Below are positions 36,653 through 44,646 of a DNA stretch of 64,000 bases, piece by piece. This DNA is from Nocardioides ungokensis (GTDB taxonomy: Bacteria > Actinomycetota > Actinomycetes > Propionibacteriales > Nocardioidaceae). The translations under genes and the position numbers were made by a program. The stretch's first letter is position 1. Each line of letters starts with the position of its first letter. The DNA lies in NCBI RefSeq assembly GCF_013466985.1, contig NZ_CP059164.1, positions 939,001 through 1,003,000 of the forward strand, given 5' to 3'. Under the pieces are notes generated by a model, which was not told the origin of the DNA, did not search any database, and saw only the letters and a program-made list of their open reading frames with translations.

Positions 36653-37363
36653 ATGAGCACCAAGCCCACGACCAAGGCTTCCCGGGCCCGCGAGATCAAC
36701 GACTCCATCCGTACACTATGTGGTCGGTCTTCCGGCTCGCCGACGTCCTCGGCGACGACGCCGACCGCACCGCGGAGGGCGCCGAGGTCGAGAAGCTCTT
36801 CGCTGAGCTCGCCGAGGCCGACGTGGTCGTCCGGGGCGTCTACGACGTCAGCGGCCTACGGGCCGACGCCGACGTCATGGTCTGGTGGCACGCCGCCACT
36901 CCGAGGCGCTCCAGGCGGCCTACCACCGCTTCCGTCGTACGGCGTTCGGGCGCCGCCTCGAGCCCGTCTGGTCGCAGATGGCGCTGCACCGGCCGGCGGA
37001 GTTCAACAAGAGCCACATCCCGGCGTTCATGGACGACGAGGAGCCCAAGGCGCACCTGTGCGTCTACCCGTTCGTGCGGTCCTACGAGTGGTACCTCCTC
37101 GAGGACGCCGAGCGCCGCCGGATGCTCGCCGAGCACGGCAAGATGGCGCGCGGCTACCCGACGTGCGCGCCAACACCGTGGCGTCGTTCGCGCTGGGTGA
37201 CTACGAGTGGATCCTCGCCTTCGAGGCCGACGACCTCCACCGGATCGTCGACCTGATGCGCCACCTGCGCGCCTCGGACGCGCGCCGGCACGTGCGCGAG
37301 GAGGTGCCGTTCTACACCGGCTCCCGCGTGGCCGTCCCGGACCTGGTGGAGCGCTTGCCGTGA
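36653..37363 (+). CDS. hemQ: Coproheme decarboxylase HemQ (ChdC), three frame breaks
   Basis: Chlorite-dismutase-fold enzyme of about 237 residues that decarboxylates iron-coproporphyrin to heme, the last step of the Gram-positive route. Seen: INDSIR then [15 protein letters not shown], the family start; [21 protein letters not shown]; the active-site [12 protein letters not shown] with Tyr and [14 protein letters not shown] with the presumed heme-ligating His; and [11 protein letters not shown] at the end. Breaks near 36713 (SIR-YTMWSVF), 36896 and 37161 (GYP-DVRANT) each need one base. ATG 36653 is 20 bp after the regulator stop. Confidence 0.9.
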   Translation: MSTKPTTKASRAREINDSIRTLCGRSSGSPTSSATTPTAPRRAPRSRSSSLSSPRPTWSSGASTTSAAYGPTPTSWSGGTPPLRGAPGGLPPLPSYGVRAPPRARLVADGAAPAGGVQQEPHPGVHGRRGAQGAPVRLPVRAVLRVVPPRGRRAPPDARRARQDGARLPDVRANTVASFALGDYEWILAFEADDLHRIVDLMRHLRASDARRHVREEVPFYTGSRVAVPDLVERLP

Positions 37364-37369
37364 CGTGCA

Positions 37370-37395
37370 GGACTCCCCGGCTGACCGGGGAGTCC
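37370..37395 (+). terminator. Hairpin terminator after hemQ
   Basis: Perfect 11-bp stem (GGACTCCCCGG and its complement) with loop CTGA, six bases after the hemQ stop. No T-run follows, usual for GC-rich actinobacterial terminators. Confidence 0.7.
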
Positions 37396-37487
37396 GGTGC
37401 TTGTCGGCCGGTGCAACGGCCGACAACCACCAGATCTGGCCGACAACCTCCCGGGAACCGGCGGCAGTCCCCGTGCGTCCCACCGGC

Positions 37488-38122
37488 ATGAAGCTCGCAC
37501 CCGTCCTGGCCGCGCTGCTGCTGCTGGTGACCGCCTGCGGCACCGACGGCGGCGGCTCCGCCGAGGACCCCGCCCCGACCACCAGCCAGTCCCCGACGTC
37601 GAGCCCGGCCACGGGAAGGATCCCGGCGGCGCCGGGTGAGGTGACCACGCGCAACCTGGCCACGGTCATGGACACCGGGCGCCCCGAGCTGTGCCTCGGC
37701 CCGGTCGCGGAGTCCTACCCGCCGCAGTGCCACGGCATCCCGCTGGAGGGGTGGGACTGGTCCGCGAGGCACGGGACCTACGACACCTCGGGCGATGTCC
37801 GCTGGGGTCAGTACGCCGTCACGGGCACCTTCGACGGCACCACGATGACCGTGACCGGCGCGATCCCCGCGGCCGCCTACGACCCGGCGACCACCGACGG
37901 GCTCCGACCGGGCGACGCCGGCTCCGGGGCCGTCGACCTGCGGCAGGTCCGCCAGAAGCTCGCGGCCGACCGCTGCCCGGCACGCTCAGCGTCTCCCCGA
38001 CCCCGGAAGGCGTGCTGGTCCAGGTGGTCCACGACGACGGCTCCCTGCAGGAGCGCGTGGACGCGGGGTACGGCGCCGGGGTGGTCAAGGTCATCTCGAT
38101 GCTGGTCCCGGTCAACCGCTGA
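37488..38122 (+). CDS. Secreted lipoprotein of unknown function (one frame break)
   Basis: About 211 residues. Signal peptide MKLAPVLAALLLLVTACG gives lipobox VTAC; a Gly/Ser/Thr/Pro linker follows. The folded part includes LCLGPVAESYPPQCHGIPLEGWDW (two cysteines likely bonded) and GTFDGTTMTVTGAIPAAAYDP, suggesting a beta-rich domain. The frame changes near 37978 (DRC-PGTLSVSPTPEGVLVQV); one missing C fixes it. The family is unknown; similar small Cys-containing lipoproteins are common in this group. Confidence 0.7.
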
Positions 38123-38171
38123 GTCGTGTGGCCCGGGGTGCGCCCGGCTGCACCCTGGGCCGCACGACCGG

Positions 38172-39562
38172 TCAGGTGAGGGGATGGTTGGCGCGGAACA
38201 GGCCGTCCGGGTCGACGCCGTCGCGGATCGCGCAGAGCCGGGCCACGCGTCGGCGTCGTAGCCGCTGCTGGCGTCGACCGGCTCCTCGGTGAAGTTGAGC
38301 ACCCGGCTCGCGAGCGACCAGCGGCCGAGGGCCGAGACGACCCGGTCGGCGTCGATGATGCCCGCGGTGGCGGCCTCCGGTGTCGGCGCCACGGCGACGC
38401 AGAACAGCGCGTAGGACCCGGGCAGGTGGTCCAGCGCCCGCCGTCAGGGGCCGGCCGGCCCAGCGCTCCACCCAGGTGGCGCAGCTCGGCGAAGAGCAGC
38501 GAGCTGGCGGTGCCCGGACCGACCTCGGCGAGGAGGGCGGCTACCGCGTCGTCGTCGAGGTCGCCGAGCACGGCGTGGCCGGAGACCGCAGGAGTGGGGC
38601 CGGGCGGGTCCATGTGCATCTCCGGCAGTCGCGCTGCCGAAATCGGCCGAAGGTGTCCATCTCGGGGGCCAGGGCACGCAACGGTGCGAGCAGCTCGGCG
38701 GCGCGGCCGTCGTCCTCGAGGAGCGCGCCGTCGACCACCACGAGCCGGCGGCCGCTGAGGAACGGCGGCAGCTCGGGCATCGGCGGGAAGCTCATCACGC
38801 GCATCGAGCTGGTCACCGACTCCGGCAGGTCGCGGGTCCACGCCGTCCAGGCGGGGACGACCTCGGGCGCGCGTTCCCGGTCCCACAACAGCATGCCGGC
38901 ACAGACGTCGGCGATCGGCAGCAGGCGCAGCTCGAGGGCGGTCACGACACCGAAGTTGCCGCCACCGCCGCGCAGCGCCCAGAACAGCTCGGGCTCGTCC
39001 TCCGCGGTGGCCCGTACGAGGCTGCCGTCGGCGGCGACGAGCTCGACCGCGACCAGGCTGTTGGTGGCCAGGCCGTGCCGGCGGGCGTACCACGACAGGC
39101 CGCCGCCGAGTGCGTACCCGGCCACGGCGACGTCGGGGGAGCTGCCGTGCATGGCGGCCAGCCCGTGCTCGGCGGCCGCCGCGACCACGTCGCACCAGAG
39201 CGTCCCACCCAGCACGCGGGCGGTCCGTGCCTCCTCATCGATGGTCACGCCGGTCAGCTCCGAGAGCCGGACCAGGACGACGTCGCGGAGACCCTGCTCG
39301 GCCAGCGGCGCCGCGTTGTGGCCGGTGCTCTGCGGCGCGACGCGCAGCCCGGCGGCGGCCGCGGCCCGGACGACCTCGGCGACCTCGGCGCGTCGTGCGG
39401 GATCGCCACGGCGGCCGGTCGCTGGTCGACGGCGACGTTCCACGGCACCCGCACCGCGTCGTACGCCGGGTCCCCGGGCAGGTGGACCCGCCCACCGCAG
39501 AGACCGCGCAGGGCCTCGGCGGGGGAGTCGGCGGAGCTGTCGAGCACGGACTCGAGGGTCAT
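38172..39562 (-). CDS. FAD-linked (PCMH/BBE-type) oxidoreductase (four frame breaks)
   Basis: About 464 residues with the vanillyl-alcohol-oxidase/berberine-bridge fold. Seen: RVPWNVAVDQRPAAVAIP, GLRVAPQSTGHNAA, LGGTLWCDVVAAAAEHGLAAMHGSSPDVAVAGYALGG (FAD site), GGGGNFGVVTALELRL and the BBE end DPDGLFRANHPL. His/Cys sites for bicovalent FAD are not both evident. Breaks near 39395, 38640, 38450 and 38252 each shift the frame as one lost base would. The ATG overlaps the stop of the upstream RidA-PIG-L gene (ATGA), so they are coupled. The substrate is unknown, perhaps a sugar or alcohol made by the deacetylase partner. Confidence 0.78.
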
Positions 39563-40689
39563 CGGTTCTCCTTCGCTGTGGTGAGGGGGTGATCGTCCGC
39601 CGGTAGGCGGGGCCAGAGGGTGGTGACGGGGACGGGACGCCACGTGGTCTCGACCGGTCCGCCGGCCCAGGGCGGGTCGACGCGGCGGAGGTGGTCGGTG
39701 GCGAGGAAGGCGTGCTGGAGCCGGGCGTCCATGGCGTCGAAGGGGGGCACCTGCGACTCGTGGGCCCGGATCGCGTGCCAGCGGCGGTCGAGCAGGGACG
39801 CGACGTCGACCACCGTGGTGATCTCCTCGTCGTGCGTCCCGAGGGGCAGGCCGGTCAGCTCGGTCATCAGCGACCCGGGCAGGCAGTGCAGGTAGGTGCG
39901 CAACGGGCGGTGGTCGACCCGGTCGAGCGCGGCGAGGGTGGCGTCGCGGATCGCGGCATGGTCGCGGTGGCCGTCCCCTCCGTCGAGGGTCACCACGACG
40001 TCTGGGCGCACCTCGTCGACGAGGGCCGCGACCTGGTCCTGCAACCGGGCCGGGCGGACGGCCACCAGCGCACCGGCGGCCGGCGGCCCGGTCGTGCCCG
40101 AGTCCAGGTGGCCGAGCAGCACCACCCGGCCGACGCCGAGCACCCGGCAGGCCGCCCGCAGCTCCGCCTCGCGGGCCGCGGGCAGCTGCTCGGGCCGCAG
40201 TCCGCTGGCCGGAGCCGGCTCACCGAGCTCGCCACGGGTGGCGCACACGACCACGCTGCGCCACCCGTGCGCGGTGGCGTGCGCCAGCACCGAGCCGCAG
40301 CCGAAGGCCTCGTCGTCGGGGTGGGCGACGACCACCATCAGGGTGGGGCTGCCGGGGTCGGGGTCGGCGACCGCGTCGATGGCGACGAGCATCCCGGCGT
40401 CGGGCAGCCGGTCGACCCGCTCGACGCCGACGAGCGGGTCGGCACCGATGGCCTCGAGCCTCTCGACGACACGGTCCAGCCACGTCCTCGACCGGCACCG
40501 GCCCCGTCGCACGAACCGTGATCCGGACCAGGTCGGCGGGCGCCAGGCCGGCCTCGGCCAGTGCCTGCTCGAGCCGCACCACGGCGAGGCCCAGCTGGGC
40601 GGTGAGGTCGCCGCAGTGGAGCACCCGGCCGTACTCGTCGTAGGGGCCGTGGCCCGTCAGCGGGACCGGCGGGAGGACGTTCTCGTCAT
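39559..40689 (-). CDS. RidA-like domain fused to PIG-L deacetylase (frame breaks)
   Basis: Two-domain protein. The N-terminal about 120 residues match the RidA/YjgF family (LTGHGPYDEYGRVLHCGDLTAQ, LEQALAEAGLAPADLVRITVRAT, and DRLPDAGMLVAIDAVA as the last strand). The C-terminal about 230 residues are a zinc-dependent PIG-L deacetylase (VVVAHPDDEAFGCGSVLAHA with AHPDDE; GGDGHRDHAAIRDATLAAL with H-x-D-H). The frame changes near 40480 (two bases lost or one gained). A start at 40689 sits in a palindrome but needs one more missing base to join the RidA frame; an in-frame ATG is at 40726. PIG-L enzymes remove acetyl groups from GlcNAc-linked compounds. A true fusion depends on correcting the break. 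Confidence 0.65.
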
Positions 40690-40699
40690 GACGAGAACG
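40678..40699. promoter_or_regulatory. Perfect 22-bp palindrome at the RidA-PIG-L start
   Basis: Half-site CGTTCTCGTCA joined directly to its complement. A minus-strand ATG lies at its centre (40689). It could be an operator or an mRNA hairpin hiding the start codon; 117 bp separate msrB from this gene. Confidence 0.5.
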
Positions 40700-40806
40700 C
40701 TGCCGTTCCGCGCCCCGGGCCAGCATCCCCGATGCGGGGGAGTTCGGCCGGGCCGGGAAGGGCGCGGAGGGATCAGCCCGGGCCGTCGGGCTGTTTCAGC
40801 TCCTGG

Positions 40807-41241
40807 TCAGTCGCCGGCGGTGTCGGCCGGGCTGTCGACCCGGCTGTCGACGGGCTCGAGGGTCAGGCTGATCGAGTTGATGCAGTAGCGGTCGCCGGTG
40901 GGCGTGCCGTAGCCGTCGGGGAAGACGTGGCCGAGGTGCGACCCGCAGTTCGCGCAGCGGACCTCGACCCGCTTCATGCCGTGCGAGCTGTCCTCGAGGT
41001 ACTCGATCGTGTCGGTGATCGGCTGGTAGAACGACGGCCACCCGCAGCCGGAGTGGAACTTGGTGTCGGACTCGAAGAGCTTGGCCTGGCATGCCTTGCA
41101 GCGGTAGACGCCCGTGGTCTCGGTGTCGGTGTACTCACCCCGGAACGCCGGCTCGGTGCCGGCCTTGCGCAGCACGGCGTACTCCTCGGGCGAGAGCTCC
41201 TCGCGCCACTGCTCGTCGGTCTTCTCCACCTGGTAACCCAT
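40807..41241 (-). CDS. msrB: Peptide methionine-R-sulfoxide reductase
   Basis: A 144-residue MsrB that repairs oxidised methionine. Seen: GVYRCKACQAKLF and VRCANCGSHLGHVF giving the zinc site C48, C51, C96, C99; FHSGCGWPSFYQPI substrate site; catalytic Cys120 in DRYCINSISL. ATG 41241 (MGYQVEKTDEQWREELSPEEY) is the usual start of the family; upstream in-frame sequence is not MsrB-like. No frame break. Transcribed away from the ferredoxin-reductase operon. Confidence 0.95.
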   Translation of the reverse strand: MGYQVEKTDEQWREELSPEEYAVLRKAGTEPAFRGEYTDTETTGVYRCKACQAKLFESDTKFHSGCGWPSFYQPITDTIEYLEDSSHGMKRVEVRCANCGSHLGHVFPDGYGTPTGDRYCINSISLTLEPVDSRVDSPADTAGD

Positions 41242-41325
41242 GCATACAAAAGTAGGCGTAGGGGCAAGAAGTGTGAGGTAGGCCACCGTGACTCCACGGC
41301 TGCGGAGACGGTTGACGTACTCAGA

Positions 41326-41337
41326 GAACAACTGTTC
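41326..41337. promoter_or_regulatory. LexA-type (SOS box-like) palindrome upstream of the ferredoxin reductase
   Basis: GAAC-AACT-GTTC matches the GAAC-N4-GTTC core known for actinobacterial LexA, 51 bp before the ATG at 41388 in the msrB/reductase divergent gap. The flanks do not extend the symmetry, and one chance match per window is not surprising. Confidence 0.25.
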
Positions 41338-41387
41338 ACTGAATTGCTCGAGATCCACACCGATCCAGCCCGCACCGAGGGGGATGC

Positions 41388-42467
41388 ATGGCATCAGGCA
41401 GCACAGTCTCGTGGGACCGGGTCCGCGAGGCCGGGTCCAAGCTCACGACACCGCTCCACCCCGACGACTACCTCCGGCTGCTCAACCCGCTGTGGAGCGC
41501 TCGTGAGCTGCGCGGCCGGGTCGAGGAGGTCATCCCCGAGACCGAGGACGCCGCCACGCTGGTGATCCGGCCGGGCTGGGGCTGGCGCTACGACCACCGC
41601 CCCGGGCAGTACGTCGGCATCGGGGTCCAGGTGGACGGCAGGTTCCAGTGGCGCTCGTACTCCGTCAGCTCCCCGCCGCTTCGGAAGGGCCGGACCATCT
41701 CGATCACGGTCCGGGCGATGCCCGAGGGGCTGCTCTCGGCCCACCTGGTCAAGGGCCTGGCGCCGGGCACCATCGTGCGGCTGGCGCTGCCCGAGGGAGA
41801 CTTCGTGCTCCCCGATCCGCCGCCGAAGGCGATGCTCTTCCTGGTCGGCGGCAGCGGCATCACCCCGGTGATGGCCATGCTGCGCACGCTCGACCGCCGC
41901 GGCACGATGCCGGACGTCGTCCTGCACTACTCCTCGCCGACCGCGGACCGGATGATCTTCCGCGACGAGCTCTCGGCGCTGGAGGAGCGCCACGACGGGT
42001 TGAGCATCCACCGCCTGCACACCGACGTCGACGGCATGCTCGACCTCGCCGACCTCGACACGATCGCCCCGGACTGGCGGGAGCGGGAGACCTGGGCCTG
42101 CGGTCCCGGCCCGATGCTCGACGCCATCGCCGAGCACTTCGAGCGGGCCGGGCTCGAGGAGCGCCTGCACCTCGAGCGGTTCTCGCTCGAGCTCGGCGGT
42201 GACGGGGGCGAGGGCGGCACCATCACGTTCCAGAACTCCGGCAAGAAGACCGACGTCGACGGAGCCACCACGATCCTCGAGGCCGGCGAGCAGGCCGGGG
42301 TGGGCATGCCCTACGGCTGCCGGATGGGGATCTGCCACACCTGCACGCTCACGCTGGTCTCCGGCACGGTGCGCGACCTGCGCAACGGCGACGAGTTCGG
42401 CCAGCCCAACGAACAAGTGCAGACGTGCGTCACCGCCGCTGTCGGTGACTGCACGCTCGACATCTGA
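41388..42467 (+). CDS. Ferredoxin reductase with C-terminal [2Fe-2S] domain (desaturase electron donor)
   Basis: A 359-residue oxidoreductase: FAD-binding barrel (RPGQYVGIGVQVDGRFQWRSYSVSS), NAD(P) domain (LFLVGGSGITPVMAMLRTL and WACGPGPMLDAIAEHFE), and a plant-type ferredoxin domain (PYGCRMGICHTC... and a fourth Cys in QTCVTA). It would pass electrons from NADPH to the diiron desaturase 26 bp downstream, as in the mycobacterial Rv3230c-DesA3 pair. ATG 41388 is preceded by GAGGGGGATGC. The iron-sulfur ligands are all present. Confidence 0.92.
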   Translation: MASGSTVSWDRVREAGSKLTTPLHPDDYLRLLNPLWSARELRGRVEEVIPETEDAATLVIRPGWGWRYDHRPGQYVGIGVQVDGRFQWRSYSVSSPPLRKGRTISITVRAMPEGLLSAHLVKGLAPGTIVRLALPEGDFVLPDPPPKAMLFLVGGSGITPVMAMLRTLDRRGTMPDVVLHYSSPTADRMIFRDELSALEERHDGLSIHRLHTDVDGMLDLADLDTIAPDWRERETWACGPGPMLDAIAEHFERAGLEERLHLERFSLELGGDGGEGGTITFQNSGKKTDVDGATTILEAGEQAGVGMPYGCRMGICHTCTLTLVSGTVRDLRNGDEFGQPNEQVQTCVTAAVGDCTLDI

Positions 42468-42493
42468 TCTCACCTCAACCAACGGAGGAACCC

Positions 42494-43711
42494 ATGGCCA
42501 TCTCGGACGTCAAGGAGTACACCCACCTCACCGTGGAGGAGGTGGAGCAGATCGGGCGCGAGCTCGACGCGATCCGCGCCGACATCGAGGAGTCCCGAGG
42601 CGCCGCGGACGCGGCGTACATCAACCGGATCATCAAGGTGCAGCGCGGACTCGCGGCGGCCGGGCGCGTGGCGCTGATGGCCGGCACCCAGTCGAAGCGC
42701 ACGCGCAAGACCGCGTGGGTCGCCGGGGCGTCCCTCCTCGGCCTGGCCAAGATCCTCGAGAACATGGAGATCGGCCACAACGTCATGCACGGCCAGTGGG
42801 ACTGGATGAACGACCCGGAGATCCACTCCAGCAACTGGGAGTGGGACACCGCCCAGCCGGCCGAGCAGTGGAAGCACTCCCACAACTACATCCACCACCA
42901 GTTCACCAACGTGCTCGGCCACGACAACGACATCGGCTACGGCATCCTGCGGATGGCGCGCGAGCAGAAGTGGCACCCGGCCAACCTCGGCCAGCCGGTC
43001 TACAACGCGATGCTCGCCTCGCTCTTCCAGTGGGGTGTGGCCCTGCACGACCTCGACCTCGAGCGGATCCGCAAGGGGGAGAAGGACCCGAAGGAGATGA
43101 AGCGGCAGCTGCGCCAGATCGCGCGCAAGGGCCGCAACCAGATCCTCAAGGACTACGTCGTCTACCCGGCCCTGTCGGGCAAGCAGTGGAAGACGACCCT
43201 GACGGCCAACATGACGGCGAACCTCGCCCGCAACCTGTGGTCCTACATGATCATCTTCTGCGGGCACTTCCCCGACGGTGCGCTGCACTTCACCGAGGAG
43301 GAGCTCGAGGACGAGACCCGCGCGGAGTGGTACCTGCGCCAGATGCTCGGCTCTGCGAACTTCGAGGGCGGCCGGACGCTGCACATCGTCAGCGGCAGCC
43401 TGGGCTACCAGATCGAGCACCACCTGTTCCCGGACCTGCCGAGCAACAGGTACCCCGAGATCGCGGTCAAGGTGCGGGCGCTGTGCGACAAGTACGACAT
43501 CCCCTACACGACCGGACCGCTCCACCGTCAGTACGGCCAGGCGCTGCGCACGATCATGAAGCTCTCCGTGCCCAACAGCTGGACCAGCAGCGACCAGCCG
43601 GAGCCGCCGTCCCCCCAGGGCGACCACAAGCGCAAGTCGGACGCCGAGCGGCCGCCCCGGCGTACCGAGCTCGGCGGCTGGTCCCGCAACGGGGCGGAGG
43701 CGCGCGGATGA
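42494..43711 (+). CDS. Membrane fatty acid (acyl-CoA) desaturase, DesA3-like
   Basis: A 405-residue membrane desaturase with the three histidine boxes of the diiron site: GHNVMHG (94-100), HSHNYIHHQ (128-136) and IEHHLFPD near residue 310. It introduces a cis double bond, probably delta-9, in stearoyl-type chains. ATG 42494 has GGAGGAACCC upstream. The C-terminal 45 residues are charged and Pro-rich. It overlaps the next small gene by four bases. Partner reductase is upstream. Confidence 0.92.
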   Translation: MAISDVKEYTHLTVEEVEQIGRELDAIRADIEESRGAADAAYINRIIKVQRGLAAAGRVALMAGTQSKRTRKTAWVAGASLLGLAKILENMEIGHNVMHGQWDWMNDPEIHSSNWEWDTAQPAEQWKHSHNYIHHQFTNVLGHDNDIGYGILRMAREQKWHPANLGQPVYNAMLASLFQWGVALHDLDLERIRKGEKDPKEMKRQLRQIARKGRNQILKDYVVYPALSGKQWKTTLTANMTANLARNLWSYMIIFCGHFPDGALHFTEEELEDETRAEWYLRQMLGSANFEGGRTLHIVSGSLGYQIEHHLFPDLPSNRYPEIAVKVRALCDKYDIPYTTGPLHRQYGQALRTIMKLSVPNSWTSSDQPEPPSPQGDHKRKSDAERPPRRTELGGWSRNGAEARG

Positions 43712-44040
43712 TCGCGACCGTGCCCTTCGCCTGGGGTGACTCGCTCGAGGGCGAGCTCGGCCGACCCGTCGGCAAGCGGGTCACCCAGTGCGCGCTCAGC
43801 CGGATCTGCGGAGTGTGCGGGGAGACGCTCGGGCGACCGATCGCGTTCCTCGGGACCCAGCGGGAGGTCGGCCGCAACGCCTTCCACAACCCGCCGATGC
43901 ACGTCGCGTGCGCCCACACGCTGCTGGGCCGGGTGGGGGGGACGGAGATCGTCCTGACCGCCGGGTTCGAGTTCGTCCGGCCGGCTCGGGACGACGAGGA
44001 CCGGCGGCCGACGTTCCAGCCGAACTCCCTGCTGGCCTGA
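43708..44040 (+). CDS. Small cysteine-containing protein coupled to the desaturase
   Basis: A 110-residue soluble protein of unknown family. Seen: CALSRICGVCGETLGRPIAFLG with three Cys including CGVC, and NPPMHVACAHTLLGR with Cys and His, which together look like a zinc or metal site. The ATG overlaps the desaturase stop (ATGA), so translational coupling is likely. A role as accessory or regulator of the desaturase is inference from position. A GAGGGGCCGGCCT tandem repeat follows the stop. Confidence 0.7.
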   Translation: MIATVPFAWGDSLEGELGRPVGKRVTQCALSRICGVCGETLGRPIAFLGTQREVGRNAFHNPPMHVACAHTLLGRVGGTEIVLTAGFEFVRPARDDEDRRPTFQPNSLLA

Positions 44041-44067
44041 GGGGCCGGCCTGAGGGGCCGGCCTGAG

Positions 44068-44115
44068 GGTCGTGTGCCTGACGACGCGCCAGGGTGCGTT
44101 CTCAGGCACACGACC
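44068..44115. terminator. 48-bp hairpin, family of GTCGTGTGCC repeats (copy 1)
   Basis: Arm GGTCGTGTGCCTGA and its exact complement, with an inner ACGC/GCGT stem. A related, longer copy lies at 44572-44620 on the other side of the DUF805 gene. Position after the desaturase operon fits a terminator. Confidence 0.65.
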
Positions 44116-44184
44116 GCGTGGCGGGCACTAGGGTGCCGCTCAACCCGGCGCGATCCGCGCGCCTGATCCACGGGGGAGCCCCAC

Positions 44185-44565
44185 ATGTCGTTCGCCGACG
44201 CCGTTCGTTCGGTCCTCAGTCAGTACGCCACCTTCAGCGGGCGGGCCCGCCGCTCCGAGTACTGGTGGTTCGCGCTGTTCAACCTCCTGGTCAGCATCGT
44301 GGCCGCGATCCTCGACGCCGTCATCGGCACCGACTTCGGCTCGGGAAGCGGCGTCATCAGCGTGATCGTGGCCCTGGCCCTGCTGCTGCCGAGCCTGGCG
44401 GTGACCGTGCGCCGGCTGCACGACACCGAGCGGTCCGGCTGGTGGATCCTGATCGGCATCATCCCGATCGTCGGCGCCATCGTGCTCCTGGTCTTCATGG
44501 TCCTCGAGGGCACGCCCGGCCCCAACCGCTTCGGCGCCTCGCCGAAGCAGGCTGCCGCGTACTGA
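44185..44565 (+). CDS. DUF805 membrane protein
   Basis: A 126-residue membrane protein of the DUF805 family. Seen: the diagnostic start FSGRARRSEYWWFALFN, helices LLVSIVAAILDAVIG, VISVIVALALLLPSLAV and WWILIGIIPIVGAIVLLVF, and the signature VRRLHDTERSGWW plus GTPGPNRFG. Function is unknown; members often associate with stress or envelope systems. It is flanked on both sides by copies of one hairpin family. Confidence 0.92.
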   Translation: MSFADAVRSVLSQYATFSGRARRSEYWWFALFNLLVSIVAAILDAVIGTDFGSGSGVISVIVALALLLPSLAVTVRRLHDTERSGWWILIGIIPIVGAIVLLVFMVLEGTPGPNRFGASPKQAAAY

Positions 44566-44571
44566 TCTGAC

Positions 44572-44620
44572 GGTCGTGTGCCCCAGGACGCGCCACGGCG
44601 CGTTCCTGGGGCACACGACC
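44572..44620. terminator. 49-bp near-perfect hairpin, GTCGTGTGCC family (copy 2)
   Basis: Arms GGTCGTGTGCCCCAGGA and its complement continue inward with CGCGCC/GGCGCG, giving about 23 bp of pairing with one extra T. The outer ten bases are identical to copy 1 at 44068. Confidence 0.7.
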
Positions 44621-44646
44621 CGGGTACGTCGGGCTAGCGTGAGCGC

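Noticed and set aside
40807..41394. N-terminally extended msrB starting at 41394
   Set aside because: The extra 51 residues run through the divergent promoter gap and are not MsrB-like; the family start is at 41241.
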